Notes: a model not told the origin generated them from the sequence alone. A stretch of DNA of 64,000 bases from Neonectria sp. B-13 (GCA_002682825.1 NOKP01000010.1:806001-870000); one strand, 5' to 3'; positions 22,705 through 35,920 are shown, counted from the first letter of the stretch. Translations and numbers: made by a program.

Positions 22705-25700
22705 CAGGCAAGGTTGATACGATAGATACGATTGATGGCTTCCGCCGCCGTTTCCGGTAGCGGGTGCAACGATATGAATAATAGACTGCATGGTTGACAG
22801 ATGATAAGACGCCAAGATTATAGGCGCGATCCTTGGACAGAAGTGAGGCGGATAAGTGTCGGTCCCATGTCAGGATTCCATGTTCACCGTTTGGAGCAAG
22901 GTGGCAGATGGACGGTCAGTCGATAACCCACTCCGAATCCTGCATCGACAATCCAAGGCAGGACCGTAGTTAATACCAATATGGTCTAACTTATTAGTCT
23001 ACCACTTCTACGCACTTCATACCACACTTACGAAGTACTGGTTCGTCGACGGTGGCCCGTGGATGCCACCAAAACGCGGGGGCGTTCTGATGACCCTTTG
23101 GCGGCGGCCCAGATTGGTTAGCAAAATCATTGTTTTTCAGGTGAATTTGTTAGTCTCTCCGTTCACGTTCAAGCTTAAGACAAGGGCCAAGGCTCCGAGG
23201 AGCATGAACTACTACGTACAGATTGGCGTAGGTTCCGGCCCCTTTCCAGCCACATGGTCCCAGGAAGATGCCTGTGAGCAGAGCCGTGCAGGGCAGGTCG
23301 GAGCCGGCGATCCCTGCGACGGTTCGAGCAAAGATCTAGAAACTAGCAACGCAAGACGAGGCGAGAGGGAATTTCGGTGGATCGAGGGCCGTCCCATGTC
23401 CATTCTTTCCACTTTTCCTACCCTATACCTGCAGCGATCGGACAGTTGACGGGTCATCCGCCATCTCGGAGACAAGGGCCTGAACACGTGTCGCCCTGCG
23501 TGACCGCTTCCCAACCTGGATCTGGCTGGGATCTTGGTGGCACGCCACTGACGTCACAGCGCGTCGCCAGGAAGCAAAAAACGTCATGCATGGGGGCGAC
23601 TCCAAAACTGGCCGCTGCTTCAGGCGACGGTGAAAAAAGCACAGCTGCACTGCACTGGAGGCACGACCACGAGCACGACCACGACCACGAGACAATTGAA
23701 ACCGAACCCCGTCTGCTGACAGCGGAAGAGCAGAACGGGGCGACGGGGCGTTTCAGCCCGCCCATGTTTGAGTTGTTAGTTAAGGCAGAGAGGCAGCATA
23801 GTTTTGATATTTTCGCTTCGACTACGCATGTACGAACACAGACCGGTGCCGGGGCAGGACGGAAAAGTCATCGTCGAGGGGGCCCATCGAAGTGTGGGGG
23901 GGCGCGGAGGAGTGGGAGCGAGAAATCCTTCCCATCACCGTTCGGTGCGCGTCGGCGAATGGACACCAGCGCCTCTGTCCTGGCTCATCATGGTTACACG
24001 GCGGTTGCCGACCAGCATGAACAGCCTTGTAAGTTGTTGCAACTTGGTCGTCGACGGCACTGGAATAGAACTGCCCGTAGGCTGCGGGCGACGGTGGAGG
24101 GCGTCAATAAACTAGGTAATATGTAAGTGTGAAGCAGGGAAGCAAATTACCTACTACTATGTATAGCACTGGTCACTGGATTCGATAGCGAGCAGGGGGC
24201 CAGGTCGCTTCCCCGGCCCCCATTCCGTTATGTCCAGGAGTGCCCACGAGGGCGCGTGGCATGCCGAGACGCCGAGACCAAATCTGTGCGGCGTCCGTCC
24301 TTGGGCAAATTGAAATTGAGGGCTGACCCCAGGAAAGACGTCCCCACCGGCGCCGTGTCAAAATTTCCCTGTGCTGTACTGCGCAGTCAGTTCAGTTGTC
24401 GGTGAGGGGGGAGAGCGAGGTTAGAGGGTGATGGTTGAGCACTGCAATGCTCGATACTGAAGGCGAGGAGCAGTCGACGAAGAGGAGTCGACGACTTAAT
24501 CTCTCTGCCCGGCGCGAACCGCCGGGGGCGGCAAGTAATTTGATTTGACGATTGACGGATGGCGATGCCCCCGGACGTTGGAGGAGTCAGCATGATGTCA
24601 ATTGGGCGTCGAGGGTAGCCCATATTTGCTTGGCGCTGCCGGGGGGCGGCGAATAAGGAAGCTGGCAGCCGTTTGGTTGTGCTGCGCGCAGTGCTGCAGT
24701 TGGTGCTCATGACGTTTGACGCTCCTGACTAAGGGCAGGTATACCTAGTCCGCAGTAAGGGGACCAACAGGGGACGGAAGACCCTAGCGCCATGCAGGCA
24801 AAGGCATACTATGTATATCGATGGATGGATTCGATGGGCCTTGGCCTGTTCGCAGAGTTTGCCTATCGAAATCTGGGTTGCGGTGGGATGACCCTGAAAG
24901 AGGGATCGCCGATTTCGAAGGGAAGCACGGAGTGGAAACTGTGGAATGGCAAGTCCTCAGGCGGGTTCTAGCGGTTAGCGTCCTGCATAACAGGGGAGTC
25001 CATGACCAGGAAAGGGTTCGAGGGTCAAGAGTCGCACTGCGTTGTATTCGAAAGTCATGTTGGGTGTTTGATATGAATGAAGTTGCGAGGCTATGAGAGC
25101 AAACTAGGAGGGAAGGCATAATAGTAAGTACCGGGGAACCTAGGAAGTGTTGGTAGCTCGATCCTTGATACTACGTAGGTAGCCTTGATGGTGGATGGCG
25201 GCCGATGGATGAGCGAGCGGTGGCAGCCCGGCAGCGTAGCCCGTCCGCCGATCACTGCCTTGGCTTTGGGATTGGCAACGAGGGTCCGGGACAACGGCCG
25301 AATACGTGTAGAAGCCGAATGGATGAATGCACGAGGAGCGGCACATTGTGCATTGGACATTGGTGCACTTGCGCGGCAGAGACTGTATTCGTAAATGGGT
25401 ACCTACGGTTGCGCAGCCATTGCAGTCCCTCCGTGGGTCGTCGTTATAGAGGAGGAACGGTAGGTATGTCAGGCCGTTCAGGGTCTTGTGGCATGCTGGG
25501 GAGTCTGGGACAATAATAGGGTAATAGAACGGGTTTTGGTGGAGTTTTGGAATGGAACCCGAAGTGGTGTTGCAACGGAGGCGTTCGGGGGAACCAGGTT
25601 TGCAGAACTTGCCAGGCAGGGGGGCGGAGGGTAGTGGAGAGGACCGCGTACATACGTCAGGGAGGCGGTTCAAGTTTGCAGGCTAATATCCAATATTGCA

Positions 25701-25996
25701 GTGTTTTGTTTTCTTGTCCCCCCCGAGGTAGGATTGCCATATGGCTCATTGAGGGAGGTAGTATAAAGAGAGAGGAGCAACAGTGAAAGGGGCGACCGCC
25801 CTCCCCCTTTTTGTGTTTTTGTGCGACTCAGTACAGCGCGCACAGAGGCACCAAAAAAGTGAGGCACAGTCAGAGAGGGCAGAGTGGGCAGAGTGACGTG
25901 AGTAAAGAAATCGAGTGACGGACTGACAGTGTAGATGGACTGGGTTGGCCCGGCTTGGTGGCCTGGAAGGCTGGCAGGGGGGTCGCTTCTGGGCGC

Positions 25997-26096
25997 NNNN
26001 NNNNNNNNNNNNNNNNNNNNNNNNNNNNNNNNNNNNNNNNNNNNNNNNNNNNNNNNNNNNNNNNNNNNNNNNNNNNNNNNNNNNNNNNNNNNNNNN
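25997..26096. other. Assembly gap of 100 N
   Basis: Exactly 100 undetermined bases, a conventional placeholder for a gap of unknown size. Flanks are G-rich (GGGCGC before, GGGGGG after), which suggests a sequencing or assembly break at G-rich sequence. Confidence 0.98.
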
Positions 26097-26275
26097 GGGG
26101 GGAGGCGCTTTTTGGTGGCCCCCTTCACCTACGTCATCGCAGACCACGTCCGGGGCCCAGTCCTGAGCTACGACGATGTGCCACTCAGGGCACTCAGTCG
26201 CCCGGCGATTCCACTTTTTCCCACGAGCATGGGCCATTAAACCATCATTCATAGTATTCATGGCCGGGGGGACGG

Positions 26276-26309
26276 CAGACAGCAGACAGCGGACAGCGGA
26301 CAGCGGACA
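26276..26309. repeat. GACAGC/GGACAGC short tandem repeat
   Basis: About five imperfect tandem copies of a 7-bp unit (AGCAGAC / AGCGGAC). It is intergenic. Confidence 0.7.
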
Positions 26310-27000
26310 ACGGGGGCCGCTCTAACAACGGGCCATCCAAGATTGGTTCTATGTCTTTGCTCTCTGCGACTACCTGCTGCTAAAGTAAACCTCTGTGCCT
26401 GTTACTTCTTGTGAGCCCTCTTCCAAGCCCTCTCAATACCACCAAACACCAGAACCAGAACCAGACAGGGCTGGCCTTGCCTTAGCCTGCCTACACCTAC
26501 CTTGACTACCTGCTCCAACTTCCGCCCACCACCACCACCACCACTACCGTCTCATTATTCTCTACCAACCCAACCCACTTCCCCCAAAACGGACACAGGG
26601 ACCAGAAACCAAGACGATTAGAGGCCGGCCACCGATACCGAATCTCCCCGATCTTCACCTCGAACCGCCTCCGTACCCGTTGTACCGCCGTGTCTGCCGC
26701 CCGCCCTCCGGCTTCTTCAAAGTAGACGCCGGCCCCCCCGTCTCTGAGTTGTGCTCTCGTCCACCTACTTGTCTCGGGTCCTGAAAAAAAAGCCGGAAGG
26801 GAAAGCAAAACGGAAAGAGCCTCTCGCTGCTTTGCCGTCCCGCTTGCTGGCCCTCTCCCGTCCACCCGAGCGCCTTCACCCTCGCCTCCACCCGCTCAAC
26901 GCTTGACGCTCTGTTCGCCACGTCCTCTCCTCGCATGCCGTCAGCCTTCGTCCTCCTTCCTGTCTCTCAGCCTCCGTGCTCGCCTTTCCCTGCATGAGGC

Positions 27001-30000
27001 ATGCCAAGTCCCACCTCGCCTTCTTCCTCTCCGTCCTCGACGCGTCAGTTCTACTCGCCGACCCGCCTGTCTAACCCCAAACCCAAACCCAACACCAGCG
27101 CCAGCGAGTCGCTGTTCCTAACCCCCCAGAAGCTGTCCTCGATTGCTGTTAAAGATGGAGGTCTAGTGCCCACGTCGGCTTCGACTTCGCCTGCGACTGC
27201 GACTGCGACTCCGAATGCGACGGCCAAAGCGCGTGACGCAATGATGGATTGCCACTCGATTCCCCTCCCATCTTCGCCTCTAGATGCCCCGGCAACCTCC
27301 CCACGTGCTACCAGGACAATGAGGACACCGCCTGTCGACGAGAGCTCCATTTCCGGGCCTCAGGAAGAAGAATGGGCGATATCACCGGACACTGTGCCCA
27401 CCGCATCTTCTGAGGACCCATCAAATCCGCAGCGGCCAAGCAGCCAGGAAAGCCCTGCAACATTTGGTCTAATTTCTTCACAGCAGCAACTCCATGACTA
27501 TCGAGAAAAACTGGCTAGGGACCTCGAGCGTCGGGAGCTGTCTGCGAAAGGACTAGGTCCGACGCCAGGAGACAAGTCGCGAGTTTCGCCAATCCCCGAA
27601 GAAGGACTATCAAGTTCGCCTCCACAGACGACTTCACTCTTGACCACGACGTCTACAGAGTCGGGTGCTACTGTCCGTGGCTTTGCGACTCCTGCACCCA
27701 TCGCTGGAACCCCGTCCTACCCGTTTCCTAGAATGGCTCCCGCAGGCTTTGTGCCTTCGTATATGCACCGACCCTTTACCACCCTATCCCCAACCGGCCC
27801 CCCGCGTTATTCCAACTTCACCTCGTTTGAGGCCATGGGAATTGGCGCCCAAGACAAGCTCTATTCTGAAAACTCTACACCCGCCTCCAACTTCACCTTC
27901 AACCCGCCCTTCATGTCGCCCCAACCGGAAAACATGGATTTCCCTAACCCTAACCTTTACGACCTATCGTTGATGCTCGCTGCCGAACCTGGCCTCGATG
28001 CATGGTGGGGCACCGTCGTTCAGATCATGAAGGATGTCTACAAGGCCGAGCGTGTCGCCTTGGCCGTGCCAGCTGACACAACAGACATCGAAAATGTCCC
28101 CTGGGGCCAGAAGGCCACTTATAACGAACACAAGGAGGATGATCTGAGCCTAGGCTACATGGCCAAACAAGGCCACAGTAACGCCGTCCCCAGCAGTGAT
28201 CAGGGGGGTATGTCTGAGGGCATCATATCACCACCCGATGACACGCTCAGGGTTACCTCTGCGCGGCGACCCGGCCTGTTTAGCCGTCATTCCTTCACAT
28301 CCTATGAAGAGAAGAAGGAGAAGTCTCAGGACCGATCGCCTCAACCTTCTCGACGGCCCTCTTACTTGGTAAGAAGCCACAGCAATCTGCCCCCCAACCG
28401 CTCTATGAAAGCCGCCTCGCCAGGCGATTATGCACCACTTAACAAGACAGCTCTCGACGAGCACGACGCCAATGAACAGCACATCCCAAGCTGGGAGGCA
28501 CCTCTCGTGAGCGAGAACGAGGGTCAGGGCCGAATGCTGCCTGTTCTGCAGGCCCTTGACTATGAAGCAGATCCTCTCATCGACCACAGCGGCGTTATGC
28601 GAGTGCTTGAACGCGGGAGACCCATCGCACTCACGAGAAGCTATCCCTATCTCTCCAACGAAGTTCCTGAGCAACCCAACCAGCAAAAGCCCTCTTCTAC
28701 AGATACCGTTTCGGATTCTTCTAGCAAACCGACCCACAAGCCGCGGTCCGAATCTTTCTCAAAGCTGTCGTCCATTTTTAGTGCCGCGACTGCCTCTTCT
28801 GTGCCAACTCGGAGCAAGACACATTCGGGCGAGAGAGCAAGAGCGTTGGCTTCGCGACGGGAGAATCGACTGGATGAAGACAGGCCGAGGCCCGTGACGC
28901 CAAAGTACGAAGAATTCGAACAAGCACCCCCGTCTCCCTGGTCACAATCCCCGGCTCCTTCGCCTGCCGTCCGCGCTGATCCGAAAGAGAACCCGTTCTT
29001 CACTGACGCCATGGTTGACGAAGATTCTTTCAACCCTGCCACAGGAACAAGTGACTACACTGGAATGCCCCCTCCAGAGGCGATTGGAGTCGACAATTCG
29101 TGGACCGTGCTTCATATCCCGTTGACCCATGTTCTCCTATCGAAGCCAAACCATGCCTTCAAACTTGACAACTCTGTGATGGAGCAGAAATCGAATTCTA
29201 AGGCCAAGGGCGAAGGTGACGTTGGCACGGAAGAAACTGGTCGGCACACACCAGACAGTATTAAGAAGGACAAACCTGCCCCAATCGCCATTTTATCAAT
29301 CTTGAGCCCAATTATACCCTACCCTTCGAATCTACGACATTCACTCCAACACCTGGCGCCGCACATGGCCACAAGCTTCTCCCTTTGCCGACACTATACC
29401 AACTTGGAGACAGAACTGGCAGGAATGCAGCGTAAACGACCGCAGACGGCAGGATTCGGTGCGGTCGCCTCTGATGGGCGTGCGCTGGAGAACATGGCGT
29501 TCCTGTCACCTGATGACCCAGTTCCTCATCAATCCATCGCTGGAAGCATCACAAGCCCGAGTGACTACTCCTGTGTTTCCAAGAGCGCAACCGGGTCTCC
29601 CATTGGTACACCTGGGTGGGATCAGGGATCGTTGAACTTTCTTGCAGATAAGCGACAACAACCAACCCCAAGTCCAGGTGGTATGTCTATGTCCCAAGGG
29701 GAAGGATATTTCAGTGCAAGACAAAGGCCGACATCTTCTCGGCAAGAATCCTTTGGCCCTGGATTCCAACGATCTAGGAGAGGATCTAAAGAGAGCTCGC
29801 CTGTCGAAAAGCGTCAGTCTCGGTTGGCCAGCGCGTCGTCGTCCCAAGACATTATTGATACTGCTACAACTGTTGACAGGGCAGCTCGCAACACCGATGA
29901 ACCCCCTGGCACTTCAACAAAGAAATCGGCGCTGCCAGATCCTCAAGAAGTCAGTATAAACCCATGGGCGTTGCAAGCATTGTTGAAGCTATTAAGAATT

Positions 30001-33000
30001 TGACTGACTTTGTGAAGACCGAACATGGCCAATCCCGTCACGGACACACAATGTTGCACTCGTACGGAGCAGACTTTGCCTCTACCTTTCAGTCTCTGCC
30101 TCCAAGCTCCACACTCACCAGCAGGTCATCGGCTTTCCCTCAGCCTTCTCGGAGCGGCTCGATAACAACCTCCGCAGTCGACATGCCCCCTCCGTCTGAT
30201 AGGCTGAAAGGCCTTATTCTAGACTCACTGCCAGCGCATGTCTTTGTCGCTCTACCGCAAACAGGCGAAATAGTTTGGGTGAACAGTCGATATCTGTCAT
30301 ATCGAGGACAGACGGCAATCGATCTGGCAGCAGACCCATGGGGCAGCCTCCATCTAGACGATCGCGATGAGTACTTGAAAGCATGGAGCCATTCCGTTCG
30401 AACTGGAGAGCAATTTTCCAGGACTGTTCGCATTAAACGATTTGATGGTACCTACCGTTGGTTTTATGCCAGAGCTGTTGCATCAAAGGATAAGCGGGGT
30501 GTCATTATGCAGTTCCTCGGCTCATACATGGATATTCACGACCAACACATTGCAGAGCTCAAGGCGGCAAGGCAGGAAGAGATTGAGGCCTCTGAGGCCA
30601 AACATCGATTACTGGCCAACCTCATTCCGCAAATCATCTTCACTGCTACTGAAGACGAAGGTATTACATTTGCCAACGAACAGTGGCTGTCATACACGGG
30701 ACAAAGTTTTGTGGACTCACTCGGCCTGGGATTCATGGATTATGTCCATCCTGATGATTTAGCAAGATGCAGAATCCCGGCTACTCAGCCGCCCAACCCT
30801 CTCGGCCGAAAACGAGAAGCCAATAACGGCGTTTACTTAGGATCTGTCTCTTCTGAGGCGACCTCGACTAGTACAGTCCACGCACAGAATCCTCAACCGG
30901 CCTTAGACACCACTCTACCCTCCACCCACCAACCACTCACTCGAAACAGTAGCTCGGATAATAGCTCTGCTTACGAGTGGCCAGCTGATCTTACCGAGCT
31001 TGCTCGCAAGGGGGTCATCAAAGTTGGCACGGACAGTAATGGTAGACTCTCATACACCACTGAGGTGAGGCTACTGTCCAAGTCTGGAGAGTACAGATGG
31101 CACCTTATTCGATGCGTCGAGATCGACACTATCGACTTTGGCCGAGGGTTGAGTTCCTATTTCGGCTCGGCAACAGATATCAACGACCACAAGCTCCTGG
31201 AAGCCAAGCTTAAAGAAGCCATGGAGTCCAAGAGTAGGTTTCTCAGCAACATGTCTCACGAAATTCGAACGCCTCTCATCGGTATTTCGGGCATGGTCAG
31301 TTTCCTCCAAGATACGACATTGAACGAGGAGCAACTTGACTACACGAACACGATTCAGACGAGCGCCAACAGTTTGATTATGATCATCAACGACATCCTT
31401 GACCTGTCAAAGGTCGACGCGGGTATGATGAAGCTGAAATTCGAGTGGTTCCATACACGATCCCTCATCGAGGATGTCAACGAGCTTGTTTCAACCATGG
31501 CAATTGCCAAGCGCCTGGAACTCAATTACCTCATCGAAGCAGATGTGCCTACTTGGGTCAAAGGCGATAAGGTCCGGATACGCCAAGTCTTGCTTAATGT
31601 CATCGGAAACGCCATCAAGTTTACCTCAGAGGGCGAGGTTTTTAGCCGGTGCCGGGTGCGTATGGGAGACGGGGTAAATGTCAACGAAAACGAAATCATG
31701 CTTGAATTTGCAATCATGGACACCGGACGCGGCTTCTCTGAAGAGGAAGCTGAACTGATGTTCAAGCCATTCAGCCAAATTGACGGAAGCAGCACCCGTC
31801 AGCACGGTGGTAGTGGCCTAGGCTTGGTCATCTCGAGACAACTCGCTGAGCTTCACGGTGGCAAGATGGAGGGCAAGGCTATCCCTGGGAAGGGATCGAC
31901 CTTCACCTTCACGGCAAAGTTTGCTCTTCCAACGGCAGATGATCGACCTAATATTCCCGACAGCCCTGTACCAACCGCAGTGTTTACTCCGAGGCCAGAG
32001 GTGGTGGAGAATCTGCCTGGAAGCATCAAGCCGTTGCCCCCGCCCAAGTATATCCGTCCCAACGAGGCCCTTAGCCCTATCACTGATGTCGAGTTCACCT
32101 CCCCGGGTGTTATTTCGGCTGGGAGCTCGAACCCGTCTGTTCACTCGAGTCGATCGCAGGCTACTGATCGGTCGTCCGCAACGTCCGTGAATACCGGCCT
32201 GGCTCGATTTAGCGAGGCTGCCAAGGCCAGCGGACAAGATCTGTCCCAAATGAAGCTGGAGATGCCCTCAGGCCGGAGCTCCCCCGGCTCGACTCCGGCA
32301 CCCGGTGCCGCAGACCAAGTGTCGCCCAAGGACATGCGTCCGCCCATGTACTCGATCCTCATCATCTGCCCCCAGTTTCACAGCCGCGAAGCCACGACTC
32401 AGCACATTGAGATGACTCTCCCAAAGGACGTGCCGCATCAGATCACCGCACTGGCGACAGTTGAAGAGGCGCAGACGCTGATTGGGGGTGAAGATCCTAT
32501 CAGGTTTACACACATTGTCATCAATCTGCCTTCAGCTCAAGCCATCATCTCGTTGATGGATGAAATCACCAAGTCGCAAACCATCGACAAGACGACCATC
32601 GTGGTTCTCTCTGACTCGGTGCAGCGACAGGCGGTGTTGAAACTAGCAGCCGATACAAAGGAAGAGGCGTTATTTTCCGATAACCAGGTGACCTTCATTT
32701 ACAAGCCGGTCAAGCCGTCCAGGTTTGCTGTCATCTTCGACCCTGATAAGATGCGCGACCTGAGTATCGACCGCAACCGCTCAACCGCGCAGCAGATGGT
32801 TGAGAACCAGAAGGCTAGCTACTTGGAGATTGAGCGGCGCATGGGCAACAAGGGCTACAGGGTGCTGCTGGTCGAAGACAATCCAGTCAACCAGAAGGTG
32901 CTTATGAAGTATCTCAAGAAGATTGGCGTTGACGTCGAGATCGCGGTGGACGGAGCCGAGTGTACCAACATGGTCTTGTCCAAGTCGCATCAGCATTACT

Positions 33001-33300
33001 CCCTAATATTGGTGAGCACTTCCGCCCCTACAGTCCGTTTCCCCTTCAAAGAGACAAAAATCTAACAAAAATCTATTCAAGTGCGATCTCCATATGCCTA
33101 TCAAGGATGGCTACCAGGCATGCCGCGAAATCCGGCAGTGGGAACAAGACGCCCGCTTCCCCAAGATGCCCATCATCGCACTATCAGCTAATGTCATGTC
33201 GGACGTACAGGACAAGTGTGTCGCGGCGGGATTCAGCGACTACGTCACGAAACCGGTCGACTTCATCGATCTCAGCAGGGCCATGTCTAAATTCTTCTGA
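27001..33300 (+). CDS. Hybrid histidine kinase (GAF-like, two PAS, HisKA, HATPase, two receiver-like domains)
   Basis: Predicted 2053 aa, join(27001..29949, 30018..33011, 33082..33300). Hybrid kinases autophosphorylate a histidine and pass phosphate to a receiver aspartate, then through a phosphotransfer protein to response regulators. Order: disordered N-terminus; GAF-like segments near residues 330-380 and 730-800 separated by a long Ser/Pro-rich insert; PAS 1 (about 1044-1160); PAS 2 (from 1177), itself interrupted by low-complexity sequence; HisKA with NMSHEIRTP (H about 1397); HATPase with [16 protein letters not shown] and GGSGLGL; a degenerate receiver (about 1758-1890); and a true receiver with LLVEDN, CDLHMP (D about 1983) and KPVD. 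No membrane segment is seen, so it is probably cytoplasmic. The last intron (70 bp, CTAAC branch site) splits the receiver directly before CDLHMP. The first junction is less certain: an alternative acceptor at 29996 adds 7 residues. Ligand and kinase subgroup are unresolved. Confidence 0.88.
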
Positions 33301-34389
33301 GAGGACCATTGACAGACCATGCTCAGTTCCCTGCTCTGATGCCATTTGATTTCTGAGGCACTTCTTCTCTCATACTTCCTCCGTTTAATGACTTGCTGCT
33401 GCTGCGCTCTTCTCGACCCCTCTATACCCAGCTCTCCTCCTCCGCAGCAAGCCTGATTTTGGGAAGCACAACGTTAGAATAGGTTCGAACGGACTACCAA
33501 CAGGTGGACAACAATGACTACAGGGAATGCCGGAGCTTAGCGGAGGGGAAAGTTGTCCCTATTCATCAGGCTTTCCTTGTCCTTGTAATGTGGTTAATTA
33601 TCAACTTTTCTCATGTGCTACGATACACATCCTATCTTAGCTACTTTTTTGCCCACCTCCTATTCCTCATCTTTTTCATTTCCAAATTCCACATTCTGTT
33701 TCGGCGTACCGATTTCAAGGGTCTCATTTTTACATAATATGGAGAACAAGACCCCCATGGAAGGAACTTCCCTCCTGGTGGTTACGGGTAACGATGGTTT
33801 TCATTTATTTATAGCTCACAGCATTGTCTTCTGGTTTATGCTTGGTTTAGGGGGGGCTAGGAGACACGGTTGAAGGGCAATGAGAAGCGGGGTTTCGGAG
33901 TTTTGCATATTGTTTAATCGAGATGGGGAGAAGGGGGTATAGCGCCTTTTATGAATGATGGCTGGCGCGAAATATGCCCTCCGCTGCTGGGCTTAGGAAA
34001 TGTAAATGGCAACGGAACGGGGTTTCTCATGTCTTATAGACGTCGTGGAACGGATTATCGGTTGGTTAAGTTCACTCAAGAGCAAACTAAATGACTCAAA
34101 ACACTCAGCAACTTCAACTAGTGAAAGTAGACTACCAAATGTCTCATTGTTCCGATTAGGTAAATGCTTTTGTTCCTTAGTAGAGTGAAGACAATAAACA
34201 CCTATCGAGTAGTAACCATGCCCCGGCCCCCAAAACCATGCCTGCACAGTCTATATCAGATTCCTTTTTGACAGTGCTATCCAAGAAGATTCCTTTCCTC
34301 TTTATAACAAAACAAAACAAAAAACAAGAATGAATATCGTGAGCATGTTCCATCATGGAATCCATTAGTCATTAATATCGAGGAGCGTA
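33301..34389. other. Convergent 3' intergenic region
   Basis: It lies between the stop codons of the kinase (+) and the phosphatase-like gene (-), so it should hold both 3' UTRs. It is lower in G+C than its neighbours, with T-rich tracts. No gene supported. Confidence 0.6.
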
Positions 34390-35920
34390 TCAGTAGACGC
34401 TGCCTCGGATGCTTCGATCCTCTTTCTCTGCGTGGTCGAGATCCTCGGGATCGCCCTCGGAGGATTCTGGGGAAGCATCGCCGAGGCGGTTGGAGCGACG
34501 GGGTTTGTTGACGCCGTTTTCATCAGCGTACGTCAGCTTGTCCGAGTAGTCGTTAGGAGTGGAACCGTTGGTTCGAGTGGTGGCAGTGTCTTTGATGCTT
34601 TTCTGGTGGGCGTTGAGAGAGGCGACCCGGTGGAGGTTGAGCTCATCCTCGGAAGCGTCAGTGTCGGTGTCGGCAGCGGAGGTGTGGCCGGAGTAGGTGC
34701 CGCCCCCGTCACGGCCGACATGGAGGTAATGGGCCTCAGCCGCGTCGCTGAGAGAGGAGCCGGATTCTCCCTTGTGAAGGTTGGTGACGTCTATTTCAGG
34801 CGGTTCCCCATCGTCGTCGTTCTGCTCGCCATTCTTTTGGGGTTCAGTGGCCTTGGGCTGATGCAGTCGTGATCTTCGCGCCACGACGGGAGAAACTGCC
34901 GTGTCGCCAGGAGTAGCCGTCTCATTATCCTTCTGGCGTAAGATTTCGAGATCATCGCGTTTGACGTAGTGGCTGCTGTGATTGCACCCGTTCGGACAGC
35001 CACCCCAACGACGGGTGACGATGAAGGTCTTTGTCCGCTGCAGCTTCTGGCTATCCTTCTCCCGTTCCTTCTCGTCCTTGTCCTTGTGGTTGTCCTTGGA
35101 AGCTCGCTCGCGACGCAACTCCGACCAGGTGCGAAGATTGTTCTCGAGGAGGTATTTGCCGTTATCCTGCTTCCGCATCTTGAGGAACTCACAGTGGTTG
35201 ATGTTGCGGAGGTCTTCGAAGTATTCGACGGTGAAATGATACCATTTCATGAGGAAGACGCGAGACATGAGCCCGTGGGTGACTGTCAAAGGATCCAAGG
35301 TTAGCGGGCGACATGGGTGGCAAGGAAGAAGACGGCACGTACCCAGGACACAGACGCTGGCGAAGTCGTCCTCACCAAATTGGCGCCATAGGCTCTCGTT
35401 GAAGCCGCTGACACGGTCGTATGCGTCGGCAGCACTCTCGCCGTTGGGAATGCGGTAGAAGAAGTGGCCATAGTCGGCGCGCTCCTGCCACATGCGCTCC
35501 ATCTCAGCACTGCAGGGCTGGAAGTTGCCAAAGTCCTGCTCGCGGAGGCGGGGCTCCTCGTAGACTTTGATATTGGAGCGGCGGAACGGCGACGGGTCGG
35601 GGTCGTCTGAGGTCAAAGTGGCAAGGATACCTTCGGTGGTCTCGCGGGTGCGACGATAGGGAGAGGTGAAAACTTGGAGGGTGTCATCGGGGCGAAGGAG
35701 GTTGCGGAGGCGGCGGCCGGCATCGTGGGCTTGATTCCAGCCCTCGGACGTGAGCTTGACGCGGTGATCGGGGATGGTCTGGTGGATATCGCGGTTTTCT
35801 GTAGAGAGCAGAGAAGGATCGTTAGGCTGGAGAGGGACAGATGGAATTGGGAGAGGGAGGCGTACTGTTTCCTTCGGATTGTCCGTGGCGAACCAAGATG
35901 ATTAACCGCGGTTTTGTCAT
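34390..35920 (-). CDS. Histidine phosphatase superfamily protein (phosphoglycerate mutase-like)
   Basis: Predicted 467 aa, complement(34390..35282, 35343..35798, 35866..35920), with introns of 60 and 67 bp. The N-terminal 280 residues carry the branch-1 histidine phosphatase signatures: ILVRHGQSEGN (phospho-accepting His at residue 12), SPYRRTRETTEG, an acidic EEPRLREQDFGNFQ segment and the second catalytic histidine in LVTHGL. The VTHG motif is restored only by splicing at 35282/35343, which supports that intron. The rest is a low-complexity, charged tail (Lys/Glu-rich, then Asp/Ser-rich with SDAAEAHYLHVG) with no recognised domain. The layout resembles fungal Det1-like acid phosphatases rather than glycolytic mutases, but the substrate is not known. 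The 55-bp first exon encodes MTKPRLIILVRHGQSEGN. Confidence 0.88.

Larger units (their letters stand above)
22705..27000. other. Intergenic region with assembly gap, upstream of the histidine kinase
   Basis: No gene is supported across 4.3 kb. A 249-codon open frame at 23377-24126 (+) has biased composition, no domain and competing frames on the other strand. The region includes the N gap (25997-26096), a GACAGC repeat (26276-26309) and, from about 26350, a CT/CCA-rich stretch typical of a promoter and leader for the kinase that starts at 27001. Confidence 0.55.

Noticed and set aside
21331..22815. 494-codon open frame on the minus strand opposite the M13-like gene
   Set aside because: It lies wholly antisense to the last exon of a recognisable family member, and its translation (Leu/His/Val-rich) is what the complement of that codon usage gives. 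No domain of its own.
23377..24126. 249-codon plus-strand frame between the M13-like gene and the kinase
   Set aside because: Biased, low-similarity composition with an HDHEHDHDHE run caused by a GACCAC repeat. Competing frames of similar length on the other strand; no domain or splice support.
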